DNA from: Fasciolopsis buskii
Taxonomy: Eukaryota; Platyhelminthes; Trematoda; Plagiorchiida; Fasciolidae
DNA length: 64,000 bases
Assembly: GCA_008360955.1 (NCBI GenBank)
Contig: LUCM01000151.1
Coordinates: 527,196 to 591,195, forward strand
Reading direction: 5' to 3'
Shown: piece by piece, positions 12,726-25,000 of the stretch
Position numbering within the stretch: position 1 is the first letter of the stretch
Layout of the letters: the number at the start of each line of letters is the position of its first letter
Notes under the pieces: model-generated
What the model was told of the DNA's origin: nothing
What the model saw: only the letters and a program-made list of their open reading frames with translations
Database searches by the model: none
Made by a program: the position numbers and the translations under genes

Positions 12726-14975
12726 CTGCATGACTTCAATAATAACAACTAATCAGTCGTTTGTCGGTAGTACTATTGATGTCAACATTGCTAATATTAT
12801 CATAACTATATGCGCGCAACTCAGCCGCACCCTGAGCTTGGTTCCTAAAATTTCTGAATGAAGTAGTATGGAGTACTGTCGGGGGAACTTCAGTTTGCTA
12901 TTATGCTTCCAAAGTAAACCTTCGATTTTGATCCATTATATCACGGGCGAAAATCCTATCATATCGCAGCTGTGCCATCCGATGGCAGTGCAGTGGTCGT
13001 GACAAACATTCTCGAAGTTATAAGATACTTTCTATATTGCAATAAAGCTTGAAGATGAAAAGAAACGGTCGCCCGCATTTATGGCCCATTCTGCAGTGAA
13101 ATCATATTGGACACACCCCGGGAGGCAAAGGGATTAACATAGTGGAAATAAACCGCTCGTAAACACTGCTTGTTACAAACTGGGTTAAATGGAACTAGTT
13201 CACCAATTAGAACAGAAGTTCAAAAGCTCTGGTAAAAAATAAGTCACCGTGCAATGCAATGAAGCAATAGGCAAGCGAGATTATGATAATCAGTTTGGAC
13301 GGATTTCAAAAAAAATTCAGTAAGGAGATAGATTTTAGATTTAGAATTTAATCTGAAGCGTCAGGAATGTGAATGGATGATGAGTCCACTTGAGAATCAC
13401 AAGGTGATTAGCCGTAAGTTATATGCTAGTTAGACAAAGCTAAATTTCAGAAAGAGGACGTAAGACCCCAGGGTATGACCTTGCGCTGCAGATGGTGTTA
13501 TCGTGAGGCAAGCGTTCCGGGTAATCTCCATTTTATTTATCCGTATTCTTGGGGAACTTTCATTCTCCCATTTTCAGATATACTTTAAAACCAAACTCGG
13601 ATGTGTATGAACATGACAAGGTCTCTTTCAATAGCATTTCATGGCAGAAACCCAGTTGTTTTACAAACTGTCAACAAAAGGTATATTTGTGCATTAGTGT
13701 GCATTCAAAGTGAAATAGTAAAAGACGATAAGAGTATGACCTAAGACATTGAAAAGCGTCATAGGTGGACGGAATGTTAAAACTGGAGTCCGAATGTGAG
13801 TATCATTGACCATGGTGGGATTTCTACTCACCATGGACGCCAACCTTAATTTAGTACGCCCATTTTTCCACTGGCCGGCCTGATAGACTCCATCGCAAGC
13901 CTGTCGTTATCCCGAAAATGTTTTCATAACGTAGCGTTAATGCTGCTGCATTTTGGAGCAAAATGTGTCAACTTCACGATGATCGTGGGCGACCGTGGTG
14001 TTTCATGTAACAGACCACAGAAGTGCAGCGTGACATAGGGACACAAAAGCATAACTACACACAACTGGAATATTCTCAAGAACTAACCACCGTCCACAGG
14101 CTCAGAACCACTAATGTCTACTGGGTTAGAAAAAGCGTTAGGATACCTTGACAGATGCTAGGTGAATTCACATGCAACCACTGACCAGTCCCAGACAAGC
14201 ACAAAGTATTGTCTTCTTTCCTTTACCAGTTCCGGATTTCTTCGTTCAAAACTTCGACGAACACAATGAAATAAACAAGTTTGGAATAATCAGTTTGCAC
14301 CGCACCTTCGATGGCTTACTTGAATTTTCGGCGAGCAGTTTACAATACAGTCGCTTCTGAATCCGTAAAATAATATTCACTAGATTGCTGAAATATTTTA
14401 GTACTTTAGTCAACAATAGACTTCAGAAAGGGGAAAACCGGTCCCATTTTTGTTTTTAATGTAATTAGATTTTGTTTACATATATATATTTATAATAAAT
14501 TCCGTATTAAGAAGCTTGCTTTCAATGTCGATCATGATATTCCACACATTTTGACTGAACTTAATTTAATCGAACCGATTTGTCTTTGTAAGGTACACAG
14601 TAAATGAATGTAGTGGGTGCAGCTACTGGGTCGATCTGATCCACGTCAGTGACGATCACGTTCTGAAAATCTAATTTGGTCTCGTGGCCAAGGGATGACG
14701 ATTCCCGGGCTTGCATTACCGTTCAAACGGGAAAGTTTTATTTTCAAGTTTCAGACGCTGTTCCGCTCCTTTCCCCCGCCCATCATTTAGTACGTTTGTC
14801 AAGTGTATTCACACTTTGCTCTCGACTGTTTTTGCATACTGGTTTCTCTATTTCCCAGGGTTAGCTGTATACACAACGAAAGTCGCTTGATAAAGAAAAT
14901 TTGTTTTTATTTAGGCCTGTCAAACCGGGAAACGGGACAGAAAAAAACATTAATTATTAGCTGTAGCAAACTCAC

Positions 14976-15108
14976 TCGAAGTGACTGATCCAAGGCTCGT
15001 TTTTGGCGGCTGGAATCCAGGATATGTTAAACGTGCCAAAACGGATAGGAACAATTTGTAAGTTGCGTGGAGGCAGCAGACGATGGTCGATGGACGCGTA
15101 CGCTTCGG
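14976..15108 (-). CDS. FN3 receptor-like gene, exon with FN3-1 N-terminal half
   Basis: This 133-base exon starts after gattccacag with phase 1 entry (two bases complete a codon) and ends TTCGA|GTGAGT in phase 2. It encodes AEAYASIDHRLLPPRNLQ, then IVPIRFGTFNISWIPAAKN and SHFE: the A, B and C strands of an FN3 domain, with PPRNL as the canonical start and ISW as the B-strand core Trp. It joins in frame to the 12254 exon (SHFE-AYRNAF). A phase 1 intron just before an FN3 domain is the usual arrangement in modular extracellular proteins, which supports the chosen acceptor. The exon before it must end in phase 1 and has not been identified with certainty; 30730-30901 and 16639-16691 are candidates. 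Confidence 0.83.
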
Positions 15109-15702
15109 CTGTGGAATCATGAAATGATAGAGCGGCGTGACATACGACCGGTAAAAGCAAAAACGAAGATGGGTGCGACTGCTTATTCCAGAGAAGGACG
15201 GTGGTCATTTGTTCTCACTTCTGGCAGACGTTCTAACTTATGGTCTCAAAGAAACTGGGAGAGTTCTCCTACTTGTTTTTCAAAGTCAGTAGTCATTTTC
15301 TGTTTACAAGCACCAGGTATTCTTCTGTCTGCACATAGTGATTCAAACGGGTTGCGAAGTTTTACTTGGTAAACACATTACTGACGCCAGTGTGACCTGT
15401 GTTACTATCATTACTGGGAGTTTTTCCTACCCCGAAGCTCTTGGTAAATACTATCGTCATCCGGGGGACCAGGAAAAATATATAGAAGTCCAGCGTCGAG
15501 AATGAATCACACCCATACTGCATGTACCCAATCGATCAAATAAACACCTGCAGTTAGCCAAACGCGTCCTTTCTTGAGGTTGCCCTAGGAGAGATTTGGG
15601 CAATCAGTAAGGAAAGAATTACAAATTTAATTAATGTAAAGAAAATTCCACCTTTTGAAACGAACCAGAAGAATGACAAAGGTAGTTATGTTGATTGCCA
15701 GT

Positions 15703-15730
15703 TGATATATATATATATATCATATATATC
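15703..15730. repeat. (AT)n microsatellite
   Basis: Alternating AT run with one interruption; self-complementary and able to form a cruciform. Confidence 0.85.
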
Positions 15731-16638
15731 GATGAAAAATCCATGTATGTTTAGTCGTTTAACTGTTCGAATTACTTCCGAATCACTCCGGAAGGCTTGT
15801 CGTCCGTCGAAAATTCCTGTAGAATACGCAAAACGTGCTTTCGGCTTTTGGAAGAAGAAACGTTAACTTAACGGCAAAATTCTGCCTCATGTTTGTAAAC
15901 AACATAAGTTGGCAATAACTATGATGGAAATTGCCGTTTGACACATTATAACAAATTTTCGAACAACTCAAAAGTGGAAAAAGCCCCGACCGGCCACAGA
16001 AAATACATGCAACATTTAAGCTATAGTCGAGCCAGTTTATGCTCAACAGTTCGCAGAAAGCTTCGTCATAGATCAATTTTTTGCTCTCCACAAAGTCCTG
16101 CTCAATCAGCTTGGTTTCAAGACACAAAGATATTTCCCTACTGCTCATGCTAAAGCCAATAATGAAATGCTATGATAAAATTGCTCGACCGTTATTTATA
16201 TGCAGTTCGGCTAGGTAATTGTGTCGAATTGTGTAACTGATCAGACCTGGAGTAGGCTTTGCCGAAACCATTGGGTTCCTGACTACAGACATTCGGTGAT
16301 GTGAAAAAATAGTGGGATCAATGCGAATTCTAAATAAATATCCACGCTGAACTCAGTCTGATGTAGCTCACTGTTCATTATTTAGCAGTGATAACCATGA
16401 AATCGTACAATGACCGACCTCCGCAAACCATGGTAATTTCGAAGCCTGGCAATTTTTGACCTGCACAAATTTGTGATACAGGATGCAACCCAATGTTTCG
16501 TCGTCATTACCGTTCGCCTATCTGCAATGTCCATTCTTAGCAGTTTCACCGCAGAATACGGTAAAATTGGTTTGCAATCCACTCGATGCATGGAAATATG
16601 AATAAAAAAGAGTTCAACTGACCACGAATGTAACTCAC

Positions 16639-16691
16639 CTAGTTGCTTTGAAATTGCTCGTTTCGTACGCTGATATTTTGGCAAGAATATT
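16639..16691 (-). CDS. Candidate upstream exon of the FN3 gene
   Basis: This is a 53-base segment between a very good acceptor (tttccttaaatgcttttcag) and a very good donor (ACTAG|GTGAGT). In the frame that leaves in phase 1, as the 15108 exon requires, it reads IFLPKYQRTKRAISKQL and would join as ...ISKQL-AEAYAS. The peptide contains RTKR, which fits the furin-type R-x-K/R-R rule. Another frame (AKISAYETSNFKAT) looks equally protein-like but has the wrong phase for the next exon. It would need an upstream exon ending in phase 2. With no domain match, this is a splice-signal call only. Confidence 0.3.
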
Positions 16692-16850
16692 CTGAAAAGC
16701 ATTTAAGGAAACTTAATTGATTGCTTATCTGAACTATTTCCCTTTGATTGGGGAAGTAACGAGTGAAATGGGGCAAGTTCTTCATCTATCGCTGTTTCAT
16801 CTCAAACGAAATTCTTATCGGCTTCATTTATTTTGCAACATACTGACCTG

Positions 16851-16872
16851 ATATATATATATATATTTATAT
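16851..16872. repeat. (AT)n microsatellite
   Basis: Alternating AT tract flanked by further AT-rich words (atttatatg). Confidence 0.85.
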
Positions 16873-17339
16873 GTATTCATAAACACGTACATATTTATAT
16901 AACTACTCAATCCAGGGACACTTATTTACGTGGAATCATGGTGAAGGAAGAAAGTACGATTAGATGGAGGGTACTAATATTCAATAACACGGTTGGATTT
17001 AAGCACGAATCGAGTTTTATCTCCCATTACAGTCCTTGCTGCAGTGATTTCAATATTTTAAGCGCGACTGCTAAGTTTATTGGAGTAGCTGCCACTTAGA
17101 CTGGATTACAACAGAGTACAATACAATAATACTACTCATATGCACATCTGTTTGTGGTGCATTGGTATTGGGCCATATGACCATATTTCCGCTCCATGCG
17201 CAAGTCAGAAAGTGAATCGCCCTAAACACGGTACCAGTAGAGCAACAACAGTGCAACAGAAGAAAAAAACGTTTGGTTTTGACATATTTTTGTTATATTC
17301 TGGAAGGTAGGAAAAAAGACAAAAGTGCAAATGAGGCAG

Positions 17340-18400
17340 TTCCACCGTAGCGAGGGCTCCTTTTAGACATCTAAGGCCTTCATATTCCGTGTATTAACTG
17401 GAGGTCACAAACAGCCAAGGGGCTTCAGTCAAAGGGTTATCATCTCACACCTTGCTTCTGCTTCATACATAGTCTACCGCGACCTTTCTGCCAGCCCTTG
17501 AAGTGGGTGCTAATGACGTTCTGTGAGTTATATGTTGTACTGGCATGGATATTTTTCAGCCGAAATAACGCGGTCGATGCGGCGGACTCAGAACATCGTG
17601 GAACAAGCCAATCAGCAGTAAATCTAACTTCAGTTTCGCTATTGTACTTTAGGATGGTTAAGGCCTAAAGGGCTCCTGCGCTTCGCACTGACTTCTGTCC
17701 AATAGCTTAACCGTCTGTGGCCTGAATCCCGAAGCAGGCGGAGTCACTTTGCTTTGCTTAATCTATCCCCGTCAACTGTTAGCAGCGGTACGGGCGTTTG
17801 TCAATCTTGCACCAATGCCTTGCATTCGGAAATATATCATCCTCTCCTGGAGCAATTCAGGGTGCTCTTGGCCGTCTCAGGTTTACGCACACCGTCCTGC
17901 ATATTTCTATTCATAGGTGAGCTCGGAGACGTTGCAGACGCCCTTTCAGATAGGACGTGTCCCTTCCAAATGACGTTCGATATCCGAGTATCATGCCACC
18001 CACGCTGGAATGCAGAAGTGGAACTACCTGCCGTGCCCTTAGTCAAGTAGCTCTCAACGTCACGTGCGGATGAGTCAGCTCCTCATAGTGCGAACAGATC
18101 ACCACAGTGGTCTGATCACGTCAGGTCGTCTGAACATCGGTAACCGACACGGCTGCGTGTTGATGTAGCGATGTGCAGCCTAGTTGCCACAGTTGGCATT
18201 GGATTTGCGACACGTTCGTCTGTCCTTTTGGATGAAGGACGACCTCTTCGTACAAAACTAAGGTCATCGTAGGTCAGAAATGATCGGGTTAAAGGAAAAA
18301 AACTATTAGTGGATTGGTTAATTGGGAGCTGTGAGAATAGCCGTGCACTGTGACCGAAATAACCCAAGTCAACAAAACTGCGAAAGTAGATGTAACTCTA
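17340..18400. other. GC-richer block, probable decayed mobile element or pseudogene
   Basis: About 1 kb that is clearly richer in GC and CpG than its flanks. It has long open stretches on both strands: a plus frame at 17754-18050 (RTCPFQMTFDIRVSCHP) and minus frames at 17837-18046 (STSAFQRGWHDTRISNV) and 18116-18367. The words look coding-like but are interrupted by stops and match no domain I can name. The most economical reading is a degraded element. I cannot assign a class, terminal repeats or orientation. Confidence 0.35.
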
Positions 18401-21400
18401 GTGGTGCGGAGATTGTTTTCCCTTCGGAGAATAGTTGACATTGGGAGACCATCGAAAATAGAAGGCAACTTACGTACGGGAATTACTACATCAAACCACT
18501 AAACTACCAAGACAACAACTGAAGACTTAATGTAGTAAGATGGCTAAATAGACTCAGTTTACGTATGACCCTTCCACCCGATTCCTAGAACCTCGTGTCC
18601 GAACCCATTTGATGATATGTAGGACTATCTTTAGGAGAAGATAATGTTCACAGGAAAATGGACAAATATTCAGAGCTTCAAAAAATAATCGGCTGTTAAG
18701 CAGCATGTTAAAGGACTCAGAATTTGTATTCCAACCACTGATGAAAAGCACTGATCTTCTTATGGTACATCATTGTCTATCTTTCTTCTGGTTAAGATTC
18801 TCATATTCATGCGAATGAACACAATCACAGTTAACACCAGAATAAAGCATTTAAGGGGAAACGCTACTGGCAACATGTGAATTTGAAATGATTTTTTCCG
18901 TCTAGGTCTCACCACACTCAGTGAACCTTGGACTTAAATCCGTGGGGAAAACCAAACCCACTGAAACCAAAGCGAAAATCTTCACTGAACCAAGCGGTTT
19001 GATGTAGAAATGTAAATAGCAGAACCAATCTTTTCAAACTAACGGGTAATGGTTGGAGTGACAAGCCATTTAACCGACCACCAACAGCTAGTGTCTGATC
19101 GAACACTGCAGTCAAATTAATCAGGAGTGCAATGAACCGCACGTGTACGCTCTTGAAGGATTGTAAAGCGATTCAACGGGTCCAACAAATGCATGAATGA
19201 AGAGTCAGACAGTCAGCCCATCACTAGACCTTAGATCGAAATAAGAAAATTGCTCGCCATTTTCGAAAATACAAACAAGGTAATATAGTTTGCCATACCC
19301 AACCCGTCAATTTTAGACAGCATTCTCCATTATCCACAAGGGATCCAGAGAGAACCGGCTCCGCTTTACAAATCACCACGCCTGTTGAAAGGTAGAATTT
19401 CGTTAGTTACGCACAAAAGGAGGAAAAATATAACAATAAAGGCTTGGGTAGACATTTGCGTCGCGCGAGGTTGACCTATCAAAACGTGACAGACTCGCGA
19501 AAATTACTGAATAGTTTTCGCATATTCACAAGCTCCGCCACTGACTGGAAGCCTAATTCCAGCTAAAGACTGTAGTACTCTTCCTAACCAAAGTCAGTCA
19601 ACTCGGTGCACACGTTAAATAGAATGGTAATCAAATACGACTTGACCATTGAGAGGCATTCACAACGGCATGGTCCTAATCTCCGCGTCTTTGTAAACTA
19701 AACACACAGAGCAAAAATCATACGTGCGTATTTCTGAATTGCCTTTGCTTGATGAGAACAATTAATTTATCCCCAATAGCCGTTGACACGGAAGCCCGTT
19801 ATTCGCATTTTCCCAGCCGCATAGGTGTGACGCATTACGAGCACAGTGAATTGTAGTCATCCATTATCGAATGAGGCGACGATTTATTTTATCTACCTAC
19901 CATCCCCCAGTTTTCGCTATGACCCATCTTTTTCTTTGTCCAAGGTTTCACTCGGTATGAAGAGAACATTATCGCAGGTGCAAGACAACTTTGACCCTTT
20001 TGAGAAAACAATTTCTACTGTAAGAATATGAGGACACTGTTCCGTACGACTGCAGATGCCTGTTTTTTAATTGTTCCGTCCGTGAGTATTCACGGAACAC
20101 TAAACGATTACTCATCAACCCACTGCATTCATTCCTTTTACTACCTATACTCTGGTGCCGTCCAAATTTCATCCAAATCATTTCTGTTGGCAAATATACG
20201 CGACAAGCCAACACTCGAGACACATTTGAAGCTCAAATGGTTAGTAAGTTTGATCCAGTTTTTGTCCCAGGGAATTCAACTGTACTCAATTATGTTGGCC
20301 CACCAACGAATATTTCCTTGCAAATATGGTTATTCTCCTTAATTTTCCATTAACTAAGGTTATTTTCAAAAATGTCATCTAAGGTTTTCTGCATTACGTT
20401 CTCGTTGACAATTGTTAAAATAACAAATTCTTCCTGTCAACGATAAAGCTTACTTGGAAAACGTTTTCCCCCGACCCACTCCCCGGCAAATCACATTTTA
20501 GTAGCGCACATTCATGCACCATTTCTCCGTGGCCGAAAAATTGGACCGCGCGCGGGTGCAAGATGCTAATCCATCATCTCCATCTTGCCGACAGGAGCAA
20601 AGCTTAGCTAACGGTAAATTCTCAGCCATCAACTAACACCTAGTTAAAGGAACAGACAAGGACCGTTGAAAGTCAACTATTTCATTCATATGGACTTTTC
20701 TAATGACACCTTAAGTGAACTGCTGGGGCGGAAGAATGGATTTTGGGGTGATAGGCATAAGAGCCGTGTCGGAATTCACGTTTAAGTTTCCTATCTAGGG
20801 TGATTTGTGGATATTTGACATACGGTCATTCACATTCTTTGAATGATTTCGCATGTATTTAGAAGAAGATGATGGGCCACTAATCGAAGGAGGTGATCAG
20901 TACATTTCGAGAGCTAGAAAAGAGTTCATGAATGTAGTTGTTTAAAATGTTGCGTCTTGACTACTGATCGACACAGGGTGAGTCGTGGGATTAGTTAACT
21001 GCGGGACCGATTCGTAAATATTTATTCTGTTTGCCTCACCCAGAGTACTCGTGGCAATTTTAGTCAAACTGTAATTTGAATTGACTGCTTCGGATGATAA
21101 CAACACATTCAACGTGGCCCGTTAGAAGACAGCATGTATCCTTTCCAAAATGTCATTCATCTCTCCTATGTCTACCTCACATGAACCTCTACTGAGTTAT
21201 TAACCAATTTATTTGGACAATTTACAGAAATCCAGAATAGTTTCAACCATCCGCTAACAATAATCAATTATCATTTAATTCCCGATAAATAATGTTCAGG
21301 ATTTGGACATCCCACTCACACAGATTTGATTGCCCACTGAACCGGTTCCATTGTGGATTTCCCGTGTGAGTAGACTGACACGGTCTGCTTGTGGGTTTTT

Positions 21401-21419
21401 ATTTTGAACTGTTTACCAG

Positions 21420-21551
21420 CAAAACAAGAACTTCAAACGGAAAGACGATGATACGCTGTACACAGGACGACGATGCATGGAACCAGCTTTGAAGGGGGAG
21501 AACTGGAATCTAAGCGATACTGAGAAACGCACGCGGGAAGCAATAAAATGA
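21420..21551 (+). CDS. Weak candidate plus-strand terminal exon
   Basis: A T-rich acceptor (tattttgaactgtttaccag) is followed by 43 open codons and a TGA. The peptide is charged (FKRKDDDTLYTGRRCME, then LSDTEKRTREAIK). An AATAAA overlaps the last codons (21542-21547). The antisense frame is also open. No partner exon is known. Confidence 0.22.
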   Translation, partial: QNKNFKRKDDDTLYTGRRCMEPALKGENWNLSDTEKRTREAIK

Positions 21552-22008
21552 GCCAATTTTCGCTGTTTTCTCTTGTAAAAATCTCCGCGGTGTGGGCCCT
21601 CCACACAAATCGATATTCAGTATATGTGAGATCGTCTCGTTGGAAGATATAAATTCACATAAACCATTAGGCCTTAAGGAAGCGGAAATTTAATAACCCA
21701 GCCCCTGATCAAATAACGTTTTCTATTAAAAGCAAAAGTGTTTGTTTTTATGACAACTCGACGACTTTCCTCTTCAAATGGAAATGTGAAAGATAAATAA
21801 CAACGAAGGTCAGAGATAAATAGCTACCAGAAAGGTGCTGCATTGATTCCGGTGCTAACTCCCATGGCTTAAATTTTTAACTGCCAGTTTTCTAAATCTC
21901 CCAATTATTGGCGTTTAAGTGTACCAAGTGGTTTTGCTTAATTTTTCGCTAATTATTGCTTGCAAGATGAACTCGCATGCGTAACTCCGGAATTCTGCTC
22001 ACATCAAA

Positions 22009-22050
22009 ATGGATTTCGCTGGTGGTGCAAGGAATCCATCTTTCTTTCAA
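22009..22050 (+). CDS. Weak candidate start exon (42 bases)
   Basis: An ATG after caaa opens 14 codons (MDFAGGARNPSFFQ) that end at a consensus donor CAA|GTGAGT in phase 0. An upstream five-codon ORF (ATG at 21967) ends before it. The peptide is plausible as a protein N terminus, but there is no promoter evidence and no proven second exon. Confidence 0.22.
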
Positions 22051-25000
22051 GTGAGTACGTTTTTAATCATTTGCTCGGTCTTTCGAGCGACCAAGCCAAT
22101 GATGCAGTCAGAGGTTATTAAAATGGAATTACACACCACACCCAGATGATTGAAAGGTGAACCAGTTACGACCACTACATTTGAAGCAGCGACCTCCAGC
22201 TAGCCCCTGCAAACTAAAACAGCGACGAGCTGCGGTTAATCTTGATCAGCATTTGTCGTCATTAGGGCAACAACATCGAGCGCCATCTGGAACCCCACTC
22301 CTTTGACGCAGTGCATGGATTCACACGGATTCAATTAAGATACAGCTAGGCTTCTTAGTCTTAATACAAAGGTTTGTCTCGCATCATATAGGAACCAGTC
22401 ACATCTTGACGTGACAAAGCAAAATCTTTCAATATCCCTGAAAACCCTTCTGCATCCACTATTAAGTCTTCCGAAGAGACAAGAGTCTGTCAAATGGGTA
22501 ATAAAAGAGTCAAGTCAGTGGTGAAGACTGTTTTGCCTTACCTCAATCAAAGCGAGTTAGGAATCGAAAAACGGACCGCTTACAGATCAAATCTGAATTC
22601 ACTTACGGTCTACATTTCCGCGAAACACCCTGGAAACCAAGGAACTGTATATTATTAAGCCTTTTATATCCCATTCTGTTGCATAAAATATTACTTTGCA
22701 GGGTCAAAATTACCGAATCCCCAGTCTGAGTCCCAGTGTGTGGAGGTACGATAAAACATGAGTAAAATGCTTTAAACCAATGTTGCCTCGATCCAGAGAG
22801 ATGAGAAGTACATATAAAATAATTCACCATGTGACATCACCCCTCAACTGACCATAAAAAATCCGTGGAATCACTGTACATCTGTTTCATCCTTGTTAGA
22901 AATCATCAGCAAAACATTCAATCTCCCACTACTAATATGTACCAAGTACATATAAACATGAACTTAAAACAAATAATATACTTTGATAATATGAAAACGT
23001 GCTAGACAATGAAGAAGAATCAATGAATACTGAAGGATGAAGGATTGTTAAATTCAGATGAGGTAAACTGTGGTGAGAGGCATATGGCAACGAAATGGAC
23101 TGAATAGCACAGTCACAGAGAGGTCGTTATCTGTGCCAAACATTGAACGGCAATCCATTTTTGTAAGATAAGCTAGGAATCTTCATAAAGCAATTCGTGG
23201 ACAAAAATTCGACCCAGGGGTACCTTCGGAAAGGAAAGGTCAGCAACCCTAGCATTAGAGTTGAACCGGTTATTCACCGATTTTGCCGTTGAACCTTAGA
23301 TATCCCGGTTATAAAATAGTTAGTTTGATCACCTCACAAAATAAGCTGCGGACATGTTTACCCAATCTGTACACACAATGAAATAAACTCGACTATGTTA
23401 ATCAGAGCTAAAGGTGAACAGTGACAGCCTCGTTCTATCTCTGCTAAAATAATAAAACCAGATACAGAGTAAGATTTCCGTATCCGCAGACACGTCAATG
23501 GTCAGGCGGTTCTAATTAATTAAGTATGATTTATTTAAACGTTCTCAACCAAATGTTTTTGTGCATAGTTGCTTCTTCAATGAATCTGAGGACAACGTTA
23601 CTTTCTCTGTCTGTAATCACTGCCGAGTGACTGAAAAATAGTTGTGGTTTCTAGACTCGCGATAGGCAAAAAGCTTTTCAGTATTCTGCTTTCTTCAACA
23701 GTTCATTCCATTTCAAAGCTCTATAAGTAAATTTTGATTGTGCAACTACTGGGCGCTGGAAATATAAATGTCTTGAACCTCTAAGTGAAAGTACTAAAAT
23801 TAAATGTGTTGAGTAAACGGGAGCTCCGACGTATATCTACAATGAACGAGGGACTACGGCTGGTAATGTTTGCACCCATCAATAAATTTAGTTAAATTTA
23901 CCTGATAATGGGTCTACTCATATAGGTTAGTTCATCTAGTTCATCCAAAAAGACATCTCACTCGAAGCAGTTACTCCACTTCCCTCGTGATGATGAGTTC
24001 CATGAGTCTCAGTTATTTCACTTCGCAACAAGTAATTTCTCATTGCAATCCCAGTAACAGTAAAGGGGGTTACAAATATCTGAGAACTAAATGATCATAA
24101 ATCTACGGAAGACAACCACATTCAAGAAGTGAAAGGAAGTTCCATATATATTCTTGATAAAGTTCAGGTCAGTAAAGAACCCACATTCACCCCCTTCAGC
24201 AGACTGCTCTTCACACTTGTCAGTTAAAATGGAAGCATAGAAGAAGCTAAGCACTTTGGGGCCAACTGAATTGTTATTCTTCTCGCAATTGAGGGATCTA
24301 ATGATTCTATTCAAATGAAGACTTAGACGAAGCTTCATGTATTGCTGAATCTAGGATTAATTATTCTGGCAATTTAGTCTCCTGTATTCGTATGTCACTG
24401 CGGAGAAAAATCAATGGGATCTCGGGATCTGATGATATTTCTAGATACGGATATGCTTTTGGATTTCTTGCCCTGTTGAAGGTTAGCAACAATGACATAA
24501 ATTTGCTTTTAATTCGGTTTTTAGCAGTTCAAAACTCATTGTTTTTCAAACGGCAAACAATAAACCCTCTTTAGGTACTGACACACAACCAAGCAACTGT
24601 CAAATTGTGAAGGAACATAGGTATGGAAAAGGCTACCGTATAATCATAGTTTGTCGGCAAAATGGTCTTCATTTATAGGATTCTCAATTTACAGTATGCA
24701 GGCACGATCAAGCATTTAAATCTTGCATGAATCGAACCACTTTATCCTAAATGTCACAATTTCAGTTTTCCAACTTTGCAAGTCGAAATATATGTGCTAA
24801 CGATTTAGATTGCATGTCTGCCTGGTGAAACCCATAAGATTTATCCTTTAGTGATCCGAAGTCCCAAAAACTACCACTCAAAGCACAAGAAAAATAAATA
24901 CGATCGAGGAAAAACTACCAAATTTTGTGCTGGTTTACTGTTGGTCCTGGCTGAACCGTACATCTGATTTTAAATAGGTGACGGGCAATCTTCGGTACTC

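Larger units (their letters stand above)
12255..14975 (-). other. Intron of the FN3 gene
   Basis: About 2.7 kb. It holds the candidate alternative terminal exon 12545-12725 and its AATAAA. Nothing else is recognisable. Confidence 0.7.

Noticed and set aside
18913..18960. 48-base minus-strand segment with a strong acceptor (ctttggtttcag) and GTGAGA donor, phase 1-1, peptide GLVFPTDLSPRFTEC
   Set aside because: Phases would fit the FN3 exon at 15108, but two of three frames are closed, the peptide matches no domain, and splice pairs of this quality are expected by chance.
22611..22633. 23-base minus-strand exon (ccttggtttccag ... GTAAGT), phase compatible with 16639-16691
   Set aside because: Too short to judge coding content; would need two other unproven exons to matter.
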